Program-made: the position numbers and the translations under genes
NCBI RefSeq assembly: GCF_051900535.1
Contig: NZ_JBHZGI010000001.1
Coordinates: 434,001 to 498,000, forward strand
Direction of reading: 5' to 3'
DNA: 64,000 bases
Origin: Frateuria_A sp051900535
GTDB lineage: Bacteria > Pseudomonadota > Gammaproteobacteria > Xanthomonadales > Rhodanobacteraceae
Notes under the pieces: model-generated
Database searches by the model: none
Told to the model about the DNA's origin: nothing
Seen by the model: only the letters and a program-made list of their open reading frames with translations
Shown: one piece after another, positions 12,012-21,924 of the stretch
Layout of the letters: each line of letters opens with the position of its first letter
Position numbering within the stretch: the stretch's first letter is position 1

Positions 12012-13010
12012 TCAGGCCAGGTGCCAGGCCACGAACGCGGCGAACACGCCGTATAGCAAGCCCACCGGCATCAGCCAGCGCGCGTTGACATGCCCGCGCT
12101 GGAACAGCCACCACAGGTAACCCACCGCCACCGTGGTCAGCACTCCGGCCACGATCAGTGGCAGGTCGAACAGCCACGGCGTGAAGAACAGGGCCAGCGA
12201 GCTGGGAATCGTCGCCTGGATCATCATGGCGCCTGAGATGTTCGCCAGCGCCAGCCGCTCCTTGCCCTGGCGGACCCAGATCAGCGCGTTGACGGTTTCG
12301 GGCAGTTCGGTCGCCACCGGGCTCAGGACCAGCGCCACCACGTGCGCCGACAGGCCAAATGCCAGCCCGATGACCTCGATCTGCGTCACGAAAATGCGCG
12401 AGGCGATGGCGATCACCACCAGCGCAACTCCACTCTGGGCGACCACGCGCCACATTGCCGGGTCGGCCGCGCGTGGCTGGAATTTCAGCGGTTCGAGTTC
12501 CTCCTCGTCCGCCGCCATGTCGCCGGTCTTCAGCTCACGCCAGACGTACAGGCCATAGGCGCCGATGAACAACACCCCCAGCCAGGGCTTCAATGCGAAC
12601 GCGACCAGGCCCAGCGTGCACTTGACCACGAAAATCGAAAGGAACCACCGCTGGTCGCGTGCAAGTCGCGCGTGATCGACCTTCACCACCGCGTCCGGGC
12701 GTCGCAACCGGTGCCGATTGCTCCAGAGGGCGATGCCGACCACCGCATAGGCGATGGTGCCCAGCACCAGTGGTCCGCCCAGGGCCGCACCGACGCCAAT
12801 GCCACGCTGCTCGGGCGTGTGCCCGAACACCACGGCGATAAAGGTCACGGCGCTTTCGGGCAGCGCGGTGCCGAAGGCAGCAAGCACGGTCCCGGTGGCG
12901 GTGGCATCCAACCGGAATTTACGGCCCAGCCATTCGATACCGTTGACGAAGTACTCGCAGGCGGCATAGATCGCGCCGGCGGAAAGCAGGAACCACAAGG
13001 CGGTGAGCAT
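12012..13010 (-). CDS. CaCA-family cation exchanger, probable Mn2+ or Ca2+ efflux
   Basis: A 332-residue inner-membrane protein with about ten hydrophobic segments. It has the two alpha-repeats of the sodium/calcium exchanger superfamily: AAFGTALPESAVTF near residue 45 and SPVATELPETVNALIW in the second half, separated by an acidic cytoplasmic loop (AADEEELEP). The frame is open further upstream but the membrane protein begins at MLTALWFLL. A yybP-ykoY-type riboswitch lies 84 nt upstream. Because that riboswitch senses Mn2+, manganese export is the best guess for this copy, although the family is named for calcium. Confidence 0.85.
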   Translation of the reverse strand: MLTALWFLLSAGAIYAACEYFVNGIEWLGRKFRLDATATGTVLAAFGTALPESAVTFIAVVFGHTPEQRGIGVGAALGGPLVLGTIAYAVVGIALWSNRHRLRRPDAVVKVDHARLARDQRWFLSIFVVKCTLGLVAFALKPWLGVLFIGAYGLYVWRELKTGDMAADEEELEPLKFQPRAADPAMWRVVAQSGVALVVIAIASRIFVTQIEVIGLAFGLSAHVVALVLSPVATELPETVNALIWVRQGKERLALANISGAMMIQATIPSSLALFFTPWLFDLPLIVAGVLTTVAVGYLWWLFQRGHVNARWLMPVGLLYGVFAAFVAWHLA

Positions 13011-13093
13011 CAACGCGTATCCGGCCGGGCGAGCGGAAAACCAATGGCGCGACGATGCGGCCCGCCCGGCAAGGGTTCGAGCACATCGTGGCC

Positions 13094-13236
13094 AAAGGTC
13101 TCGCCGGGCACGCGCTTCGCCGATGTACGGCGGTGCGGCCATCCACGCCATGGAGCGTTGGCTCCAAGTCTGTTGACGCGGATTCCTCGGGGAACGAAGG
13201 CGGACGGCCTTCGCGGGTGAGGATGGCTACTCCCCA
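13094..13236 (-). promoter_or_regulatory. yybP-ykoY manganese riboswitch (candidate)
   Basis: Read on the minus strand, this leader contains the conserved blocks of the yybP-ykoY aptamer in order and at sensible spacing: TGGGGAGTAGCC at the 5' end (13225-13236), GCGTCAACAGACTTGG in the middle (near 13165-13180), and GGCGAGACCTTTG at the 3' end (13094-13106). The class binds Mn2+ and turns on exporters such as MntP, YkoY/TerC and UPF0016 proteins. About 84 nt separate it from the ATG of the exchanger, enough for an expression platform. No covariance search was run. Confidence 0.82.
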
Positions 13237-13358
13237 ATGACAATAACGATCATGGTAACGGGCGGGGCACGGTAGGGACAAGCATCGCCAGTCCCGTGTG
13301 GGCACCCGGCCATTGGACACAGTCGTACAGGCGACGGCAGGCCGGGCCCTGCCCGCCA

Positions 13359-14153
13359 CTACGCATCGAGTCGCGCGGCCAGCATCGCCTGGAGATCGTA
13401 GGCGCCCGGCGGTTGGGCATGCAGCCACCGCGCCGCCTCGATCGCACCGCGGGCGAAGATGCTGCGATCGGTGGCACGGTGGCCCAATTCGATCCGCTCG
13501 CCGGTGCCGATCAGCATCGCCGTATGTTCCCCCACGATGTCGCCACCGCGCACCACGGCGAAGCCGATGCTGCCGTTGCGCCGTGCCCCTTCGCGCGAGC
13601 CGGTGACACCATCCCGCGCGAGCGTGGTACCGCGCGCCGCGGCAGCCACCTCGCCAAGCGAAATCGCGGTACCCGAGGGCGCGTCCGTCTTGCGCTGGTG
13701 GTGTGCTTCGACGATCTCCAGGTCCCACTCCGGCAACGCGGAGGCGGCCTGGCGAAGCAGGCGCGTAAGCACCGCCACGCCGAGGCTGAAGTTGCTCGCG
13801 TGCATCAGCGGAATCTGCGAGGACGCGTCCACCACGCGAGCCTTCAGCGCGGCATCGATGCCGGTGGTGCCGCTGACCAGCGCCGCACCGTGGTGGATGC
13901 AGTAGTCGAGCGCGGAGGCGAGCCCATCGGGGCCACTGAAGTCGATCACCGCGTCGAGTGCTTCCTGCGGCCAGTCCGCGCGAAAACAGGGCGTGGCGCG
14001 GTCATGCCAGGCACGTTCGCCCACCTGTGGCATGCCCGGCGCGGTGAGTGCCGCGACGATCTCGAAGCGTGCGTCGTCGCGCAACAGATCGAGCAACACC
14101 CGACCCATACGGCCGTTGGCGCCGTTGATGGCGAGGCGTAACGGTTGGGTCAT
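13359..14153 (-). CDS. dapB: 4-hydroxy-tetrahydrodipicolinate reductase
   Basis: Catalyses the NAD(P)H-dependent step of lysine and meso-diaminopimelate synthesis. The 264-residue protein has the N-terminal nucleotide-binding loop INGANGRMGR, the VSGTTG motif and the substrate/tetramerisation motif EAHHQRKTDAPSGTA. It lies 132 nt downstream of dnaJ on the same strand, in the order conserved in Xanthomonads (hrcA-grpE-dnaK-dnaJ-dapB). Confidence 0.97.
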   Translation of the reverse strand: MTQPLRLAINGANGRMGRVLLDLLRDDARFEIVAALTAPGMPQVGERAWHDRATPCFRADWPQEALDAVIDFSGPDGLASALDYCIHHGAALVSGTTGIDAALKARVVDASSQIPLMHASNFSLGVAVLTRLLRQAASALPEWDLEIVEAHHQRKTDAPSGTAISLGEVAAAARGTTLARDGVTGSREGARRNGSIGFAVVRGGDIVGEHTAMLIGTGERIELGHRATDRSIFARGAIEAARWLHAQPPGAYDLQAMLAARLDA

Positions 14154-14285
14154 CGCTTGGGTCCGCGTTTCCTGGGAGCGCGTAGCGTAACCGGGAGGGC
14201 GAAGGCGCGCATGCGCACGGCTTTGCTCCCTATCTGCTCCGGGGAGAAGGACCAGGTGCGCGTAGGGGCCTTCAGAAGACCCGGT

Positions 14286-15422
14286 TTACGAAGTGACGCG
14301 GGAAAGGAATTCCTTGACCCCGTCGACCCAGCTCTTGGCGCGCGGGGTGTGCGCGTCAGGCTCGCCTTCGCTGAAGGTCGCCTCGAGCTTCTCCAGGAGC
14401 TCACGCTGCTCGCGGGTCAGGCGTACCGGGGTTTCCACCATGACGCGGCAGATCAGGTCGCCGACGCGGCCGGAACGGACGGATTTCACGCCGCGCCCGC
14501 GCAGGCGGAAGGTCTGGCCAGTCTGGGTTTCCGGCGGGATCGACACCGCCACCTCGCCTTCCAGCGTGGGCACCTTGAGTTCGGCACCCAGCGCGGCTTG
14601 CGCGAAACGGATCGGCACCTCGCAATGCAGGTCGTTGCCTTCGCGCTGGAAGATCGCGTGTTCGCGTACGCGCACATCCACGTAAAGGTCGCCCGCTTCG
14701 GCACCGGCCGGGCCGGGCTCGCCCTGCCCCGAAAGGCGGATGCGGTCGCCGTTATCCACGCCAGCGGGAATCTGCACCGACAACGTGCGCCTTTCTTCAA
14801 GCAGCCCTTCGCCGCGGCAGGCCTTGCAGGGCTTCTCGATGGTCTGGCCGCTGCCGCCGCAATGCGGGCATGCCTGCTGGATCGAGAAGATGCCGTTCTG
14901 CATGCGCACGCGGCCGTGGCCGTGGCAGGTCTTGCACTGGGTCGTCTTGCCGTCGGCCGAACCCGAGCCGTTGCAGTGGTGGCAGTTGACCTGGGTCGGG
15001 ATCTCGATCGTTTTCCCGACGCCGAAGACCGCCTCCTCCAGGTCCAGCTCCATCACGTAGCGCAGGTCCGCACCACGACGCTGCCGGGCGCGACCGCCGC
15101 CACCCATACCGAAGATGTCGCCGAAGATGTCTCCGAAGATGTCGCCCATGTCGCCAAAACCACCCCCACGGCCACCCATGCCGCCTTCGAAAGCGGCATG
15201 GCCGTGCTGGTCGTACATGGCGCGTTTCTGGGTGTCGGACAGGACTTCGTAGGCCTCCTTGGCCTCCTTGAATTTCTCCTGCGCGGAGGGATCGTCCGGG
15301 CAGCGGTCCGGGTGGTATTTCATCGCCAGGCGGCGGAAGGATTTCTTCAGCTCGACTTCGGTGACGGTGCGCTCGACGCCGAGCACCTCGTAGTAATCGC
15401 GCTTTCCCGTTGCTGCATTCAT
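14286..15422 (-). CDS. dnaJ: chaperone DnaJ (Hsp40)
   Basis: Co-chaperone that delivers unfolded clients to DnaK and stimulates its ATPase. The 378 residues contain the J domain with HPD (MKYHPDRCPDD), a Gly/Phe-rich linker with GDIF repeats, four CxxCxGxG zinc motifs (CHHCNGSG, CKTCHGHG, CPHCGGSG, CKACRGEG) and the C-terminal peptide-binding domain. An in-frame TTG at 15434 exists, but ATG at 15422 (MNAATGKRDYYEVLG) fits the family. It is 126 nt downstream of dnaK. Confidence 0.98.
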   Translation of the reverse strand: MNAATGKRDYYEVLGVERTVTEVELKKSFRRLAMKYHPDRCPDDPSAQEKFKEAKEAYEVLSDTQKRAMYDQHGHAAFEGGMGGRGGGFGDMGDIFGDIFGDIFGMGGGGRARQRRGADLRYVMELDLEEAVFGVGKTIEIPTQVNCHHCNGSGSADGKTTQCKTCHGHGRVRMQNGIFSIQQACPHCGGSGQTIEKPCKACRGEGLLEERRTLSVQIPAGVDNGDRIRLSGQGEPGPAGAEAGDLYVDVRVREHAIFQREGNDLHCEVPIRFAQAALGAELKVPTLEGEVAVSIPPETQTGQTFRLRGRGVKSVRSGRVGDLICRVMVETPVRLTREQRELLEKLEATFSEGEPDAHTPRAKSWVDGVKEFLSRVTS

Positions 15423-15548
15423 GACTTGAACCAAACCCCTGCTCTGTCCTGCACCGATCCACGTGGCTGCCCGATCAACAAGCAGCCCGCGTCAGCCATG
15501 ATAGCCGGCGCGGGCTGGGCCTGGATCGGCGACGCCGACTTCCTTGGG

Positions 15549-17468
<1,920 letters not shown>

Positions 17469-17518
17469 GTTCAGCTCCAATGCTTTCTAGGCGGCCCCCG
17501 CGGCCGCGATGGTTTTCC

Positions 17519-17547
17519 AGATGGTGGCCCGCTTCCGGCGATTCAAT
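17519..17547 (-). promoter_or_regulatory. sigma-32-like promoter candidate before dnaK
   Basis: On the minus strand, ATTGAAT (17541-17547) is followed after about 14 nt by CACCATCT, close to the heat-shock sigma consensus CTTGAAA and CCCCATnT. It lies in the 118-bp grpE-dnaK gap, about 55 nt before the dnaK start. It would let dnaK-dnaJ be transcribed independently of hrcA-grpE. Confidence 0.4.
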
Positions 17548-17583
17548 GCCGCGGGCCCGCCTGTGTGTTCAGCGAACGATGCG

Positions 17584-18105
17584 TCAATCCCTCGCGACGG
17601 CCACCAGCGCAGGACGCAGCAGCCGGTCATTGAGCACGTACCCCTTCTGCAGCACGTTGACTACGGTGCCGGGCGCCTTGCCGGACGCTTCGACCATGCT
17701 CACGGCATGGTGGCGCTCCGGGTCGAGCGGCTGGTCGACCGGATCGACCTGCACCAGTCCGTGGGTCTCGGCGACCTTAAGCAGCGCCTTCAGGGTCAGC
17801 GCCAGGCCTTCGCGCACGGCGGCGGCGTCACCGCCCTCGATGGCCAGGCCGCGTTCTAGGCTGTCGTAGACCGGGAGCAGTTCGTTGAGCAGCTTTTCGT
17901 TGGCAAAGCGGCGTGCCTGTTCGAGGTCGCGATGCAGGCGGCGGCGCTGGTTCTCCAGTTCCGCGTGTTCGCGCAGCACGGACTCGCGCAACTCGGCGTT
18001 GCTCGCTTCCAGCTCGGCGATCCGCGCCTGCAGGGCATCGGACCCCTGCGTTCCGGGCGAACCGGATTCCTGCACCTGATCCGGCGTCTGCTCGTTGTTC
18101 TGCAT
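17584..18105 (-). CDS. grpE: nucleotide exchange factor GrpE
   Basis: Releases ADP from DnaK. The 173-residue protein has a long N-terminal coiled coil (ARIAELEASNAELRESV to LEQARRF), the LLPVYDSLERGL dimer segment and the C-terminal beta domain with GYVLNDRLLRPALVAV. GGGAG precedes the ATG. It is 82 nt downstream of hrcA and 118 nt upstream of dnaK on the same strand. Confidence 0.97.
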   Translation of the reverse strand: MQNNEQTPDQVQESGSPGTQGSDALQARIAELEASNAELRESVLREHAELENQRRRLHRDLEQARRFANEKLLNELLPVYDSLERGLAIEGGDAAAVREGLALTLKALLKVAETHGLVQVDPVDQPLDPERHHAVSMVEASGKAPGTVVNVLQKGYVLNDRLLRPALVAVARD

Positions 18106-18187
18106 GCATTACTCCCAAACAAAAGTCCTGACCGGCACATCCGTGCCGGCCACCGATAACTGCGGGAAACCCGCCCTCCGGGGGCGG

Positions 18188-19243
18188 TTATAGGGACGTC
18201 GCGGCGCGATTCAAGGCGTCGCTGAGCAATCCGGCAGTCGCCTGCACCACCGGGATCACCCGGTCGTAGGCCATGCGGGTAGGTCCGATCACGCCGACCG
18301 CGCCCAGGACCCGCCCCTGCACGCCGTAACTGGCGGTCACCACGCTGCACCCGTCCAGCGCGGCAAAACCCGATTCCTCGCCGATGAACAGGCGCACGCC
18401 CGGGGCCCGGGCGCACACCTCCATCAGCTGCAGCAATTCGTTTTTCTTCTGGAAAGCCTCGAACAGCTCGCGCAGACGGTCCAGGTCGGCGAGTTCGGCG
18501 TACCCCATCAGGTTGGTCTGGCCGCTCACCAGGACATCCTCCCCGCCACCTTGCGGCGCGAAGGAGGCGGCCGCGAGTTCCGTCGCGCTGGCGACAAGGC
18601 GGTTGAGCTCGCTGCCGGCCTCGCGCAGCTCGCGCAAGAGGTGGGCGCGGATATCGTCCACGCGCAGACCGGCAAAATGGGTGTTGAGGTAGTTGGCGGC
18701 CTGTTCCAGTTCACGGCTGTCCAGCGGCCTGGCCAGCTGCACGATGCGGTTCTGCACCTGGTTGTCGGAAAACACCAGGATCACCAGCACGCGCGCGTCC
18801 GGCAGCGGCACGAAATCGATGTGGCGCAGGGGGAAGTCACCTTGGCGCGGCACCGTCACCACGCCGGCGAAGTGGGTCATCGCCGAAAGCAGCGTGGACA
18901 CATTGCCGAGCAGGTCGCGGGTGGTCGTGGGCCCGGGTGGCAACTCACGCTTGAGCCGGGCCATGTCCTCGCGCGGCAGCGGCTGCAACTCGATCAGGCT
19001 GTCGACGAACAGGCGCAGGCCGCGTGGCGTGGGTATGCGTCCGGCGGACGTATGCGGCGAGGCGACGAGGCCGGCGTCTTCCAGGTCCGCCATGATGTTG
19101 CGGATCGTCGCCGGGCTTACATCCAGCCCCGACGATCGGGACAGCGTGCGCGACCCGACGGGCTCGCCATCGGCCAGGTACTGCGCAATCAGCGTGCGCA
19201 GCAGGCGGCGGGCGCGGGCATCGAGGTCGTGGGGTCGGGTCAT
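18188..19243 (-). CDS. hrcA: heat-inducible transcription repressor HrcA
   Basis: Repressor that binds CIRCE elements upstream of chaperone genes. The 351-residue product starts MTRPHDLDARARRLL, has the N-terminal winged helix (GSRTLSRSSGLDVSPATIRNIM) and the GAF-like and dimerisation regions (ATELAAASF; GVIGPTRMAYDRVIPVV). The open frame continues 480 nt upstream across recN, so the start at 19243 is chosen by homology. I find no TTAGCACTC-N9-GAGTGCTAA box in this operon, so its CIRCE target is probably elsewhere (groESL). Confidence 0.95.
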   Translation of the reverse strand: MTRPHDLDARARRLLRTLIAQYLADGEPVGSRTLSRSSGLDVSPATIRNIMADLEDAGLVASPHTSAGRIPTPRGLRLFVDSLIELQPLPREDMARLKRELPPGPTTTRDLLGNVSTLLSAMTHFAGVVTVPRQGDFPLRHIDFVPLPDARVLVILVFSDNQVQNRIVQLARPLDSRELEQAANYLNTHFAGLRVDDIRAHLLRELREAGSELNRLVASATELAAASFAPQGGGEDVLVSGQTNLMGYAELADLDRLRELFEAFQKKNELLQLMEVCARAPGVRLFIGEESGFAALDGCSVVTASYGVQGRVLGAVGVIGPTRMAYDRVIPVVQATAGLLSDALNRAATSL

Positions 19244-19271
19244 TCGCTGTAACAAACGGTGAGACGGGACA

Positions 19272-19301
19272 GAAATAAGGTGTCGCCGCCGAGTTTGCAA
19301 G
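19272..19301 (-). promoter_or_regulatory. sigma-32-like promoter candidate before hrcA
   Basis: On the minus strand, CTTGCAA (19295-19301) and CCTTATTT (19273-19280) are 14 nt apart and resemble the sigma-32 consensus CTTGAAA / CCCCATnT. It lies about 30 nt before the hrcA start in the hrcA-recN intergenic region. Confidence 0.45.
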
Positions 19302-19361
19302 AACGCCGGTCGCGACGGTAGCCGCGCTTGCGCGCCCCTTCTGCCCGTACAATTCCACGCC

Positions 19362-21035
19362 ATGCTCACTTCCCTGTACGTCCGCCATTTCGCCGTCGTC
19401 GAAGAAGCCGAAGTCGCCTTCGGTCCGGGTCTCACCGTGGTCAGCGGCGAAACGGGCGCCGGCAAGTCGCTCCTGGTCGACGCGCTGATGTTGCTGGCCG
19501 GCGCGCGCGCCGACAGCGGCATGGTGCGCGAGGGCTGCGACCGCGCCGAACTCATCGCCGAATTCGACCTGACGGCGCTGCCGGAGGCGCGCGCCTGGCT
19601 GGAACGGGAAGAGCTGGACGATGAAGGCGCCTGCCAGCTGCGCCGCGTGATCCGCGCCGAGGGCAGTTCGCGCGCGTGGATCAACGGCCGCCCGGCCAAC
19701 GCCAGCCAGCTCGGCGAGCTGGCCACGCTGCTGGTGGAGATCCATGGCCAGCATGAGCACCAGGCGCTGCTCTCGCGCGGCCACCAGCTCGATCTGCTCG
19801 ATGCCTACGCCTGCAACGAGGAACTGGTGGGACAGTTGCGCGCGCTGGCCGCACAGTGGCGCGAGTTGGGCGCGCGCATCCGCAAGCTCAGTGGTGGCGA
19901 TGACCGCGAGCAGCGGCTCGAACTGCTGCGCCACGAGGTCGGCGAACTCGAACGGTGGGCCCTGCCGGCTCAGGAATTGTCCGAACTCGAGGCCAGCCAC
20001 AAGCGCCTGGCCAATGCCGGCCGGCTGGCCGAAGGCGCCTCCGGCGTGGTGGAACTGCTCGACGGCGACAGCGAATTCGCGTTACGCCGTGCGCTCGGCC
20101 GCGCGCACGGCGAGTTGGGCAAGCTGGCCGCCCTGGACCCGCGCCTCACACCCCTGCTGGAACTGCTGGACAACGCAGAGATACAGCTGGGCGAAGCCTC
20201 CGACGGCCTATCGCGCTACGCACAGGACGTCGACCTCGATCCTGAGCGCTATGCCGACGTCGACACCCACCTCACCCGCCTGCACGAATTGGCGCGCCGA
20301 CACCGCCTGCCCGTCGCCGAATTGCACGATCGCTTGGGCTCGTTGCAGGCCGAACTGGTCGAACTGGAAGGCGCCGGCGATGCGCTGGAGCGACTCGCCA
20401 GCGATCGCGCGCGGCTGGAAAGCGGCTATGCGAAAGCGGCCGATGAGCTGAGCAGGGCCCGCCGCACCGCCGCCGCTCGCCTGGGCGAGGAAGTCAGCGC
20501 CCTTATGAGCGAACTGGGCATGGCCGGCGGCCGGCTGGTCGTCGACCTCGAGCCGGTCGACGACGGCGAGCCGGATGCGCAGGGCCGCGAGCGCTGCGAA
20601 CTGCTTGTCAGCGCCAATCCTGGCCAGCCGCCGCGTGCGCTGCGCAAGGTCGCCTCGGGCGGTGAACTGGCGCGCATCAGCCTGGCCATCGAGGTCGCCA
20701 CGCTGGGCAAGGACACGATCGGCTGCATGGTGTTCGACGAGGTCGACACCGGCATCGGCGGCGCCGTGGCCGAGGTGGTAGGGCAGAAGTTGCGTGCACT
20801 CGGCGGCGAGCGTCAGGTGCTGTGCGTCACTCACCTGCCGCAGGTCGCTGCGCAGGGCCACGCGCACCTGCGCGTCAGCAAGCACAGCGACGGGGACACC
20901 ACGCGCACGCAGATCGAGAAGCTGGACGCAGCCGGTCGCCGCGACGAACTGGCGCGCATGCTGGGCGGCGTCGAGATCTCCCGCGAAACACGCGCCCACG
21001 CCAAGCAGATGCTGGAGCGCGCGCAAAGCGCCTGA
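19362..21035 (+). CDS. recN: DNA repair protein RecN
   Basis: SMC-like ATPase in double-strand break repair. The 557-residue product has Walker A GETGAGKS near residue 30, a central coiled-coil region (about 150-370) and the C-terminal signature and Walker B (ASGGELARISLAIEV; CMVFDEVDTGIGG). The ATG at 19362 fits the family start MLTSLYVRHFAVVEE. It is divergent from hrcA, sharing a 118-bp gap. I did not find a clear LexA box there. Confidence 0.97.
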   Translation: MLTSLYVRHFAVVEEAEVAFGPGLTVVSGETGAGKSLLVDALMLLAGARADSGMVREGCDRAELIAEFDLTALPEARAWLEREELDDEGACQLRRVIRAEGSSRAWINGRPANASQLGELATLLVEIHGQHEHQALLSRGHQLDLLDAYACNEELVGQLRALAAQWRELGARIRKLSGGDDREQRLELLRHEVGELERWALPAQELSELEASHKRLANAGRLAEGASGVVELLDGDSEFALRRALGRAHGELGKLAALDPRLTPLLELLDNAEIQLGEASDGLSRYAQDVDLDPERYADVDTHLTRLHELARRHRLPVAELHDRLGSLQAELVELEGAGDALERLASDRARLESGYAKAADELSRARRTAAARLGEEVSALMSELGMAGGRLVVDLEPVDDGEPDAQGRERCELLVSANPGQPPRALRKVASGGELARISLAIEVATLGKDTIGCMVFDEVDTGIGGAVAEVVGQKLRALGGERQVLCVTHLPQVAAQGHAHLRVSKHSDGDTTRTQIEKLDAAGRRDELARMLGGVEISRETRAHAKQMLERAQSA

Positions 21036-21047
21036 CAGGAGCCCCGT

Positions 21048-21102
21048 AGGGTGGGCTTCGGCTCACCATCGGGGCGCGTCAGGGTGGACACAAGCCCACC
21101 CT
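21048..21102. repeat. intergenic inverted repeat (GGTGGG/CCCACC family)
   Basis: AGGGTGGGCTT (21048-21058) and AAGCCCACCCT (21092-21102) form a perfect 11-bp inverted repeat around a 33-nt centre. The left arm can also fold with GCTCACC into a smaller hairpin capped by TTCG. It lies between the convergent recN and response-regulator genes and may act as a bidirectional terminator. It is the best-formed member of a dispersed family in this window. Confidence 0.7.
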
Positions 21103-21117
21103 GCGTCATCCGGTCCG

Positions 21118-21756
21118 TCAGTTCTTGCGCTCGGACAACAGCCCGCGCTCGCTCGCCATCCGATACAGGTCCAGTTCCGAACCCGCGCCCAGCTTGCCCA
21201 TCAGGCTGGCGCGATGGATATAGATGGTCTTCTGGCCCACCCCGAGCACTGCCGCGACCTGCTTGGGCGCCTTGCCTGCCGCCAGCAGCAGGAACACCTC
21301 GCGCTCGCGCGCGGTAAGCCGGTTGACCGGATCGAGCGCCTCGCTGGGCCGCTCGGCACGACGCTGGCGCAGGTCGGAACTCAGGAACGTCTCGCCCTGC
21401 ATCACCTGGCGCAGACCTGCCACCAGTTCCTCCGGCGCCGCGCCCTTGGTGACGTAGCCGCTGGCGCCACGACGTAGCGCCTCGGATACGTAGGGTTCGC
21501 CGTCGTGCATGCTCAGCACGACGATATGCGTATCCGGCGCCAGGCTGTGCAGGTGCTCGATCAGTGGCAAGCCACTGCCATCGGGAAGCGACAGGTCCAG
21601 CGCGACGAGATCGGGGCGACGCTGGTTGATCGCGTCCACTGCATCGTCGGCGCAACGGCATTCGGCAATCACTTCCAGATCCGGCTCCAGTTCGATGAGC
21701 CGCTTGAAACCTTCGCGGACGATGGCGTGGTCGTCGACCAGAACGATGCTGTACAT
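21118..21756 (-). CDS. NarL/UhpA-type response regulator
   Basis: A 212-residue two-component regulator. The receiver domain has acidic D8/D9, phospho-acceptor D54 (VALDLSLPDG) and a later conserved Lys. A LuxR-type helix-turn-helix follows at about 145-205 (LTAREREVFLLLAAG, then QKTIYIHRASLMGKL). The sequence is closest in style to UhpA. The start at MYSIVLVDD (21756) is chosen because the longer open frame has no receiver homology upstream. It is divergent from the MASE1 histidine kinase, 168 nt apart, and these two are the probable cognate pair. Confidence 0.9.
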   Translation of the reverse strand: MYSIVLVDDHAIVREGFKRLIELEPDLEVIAECRCADDAVDAINQRRPDLVALDLSLPDGSGLPLIEHLHSLAPDTHIVVLSMHDGEPYVSEALRRGASGYVTKGAAPEELVAGLRQVMQGETFLSSDLRQRRAERPSEALDPVNRLTAREREVFLLLAAGKAPKQVAAVLGVGQKTIYIHRASLMGKLGAGSELDLYRMASERGLLSERKN

Positions 21757-21924
21757 GATGCCCCGCTGACTTGCTTGTTTCGGGCGGTACGCCGTACGCG
21801 GCTCAACCGCTTCGGACGCCCCCGCGTCCGGCCCTGCCTCACCGAGTCTATAAGAGACCGGCCGCCCCTGCCCAACCATCCGCCGAGCGCTGGGCAGGCA
21901 ACAGTCGCATGTACCATCGCCAGC

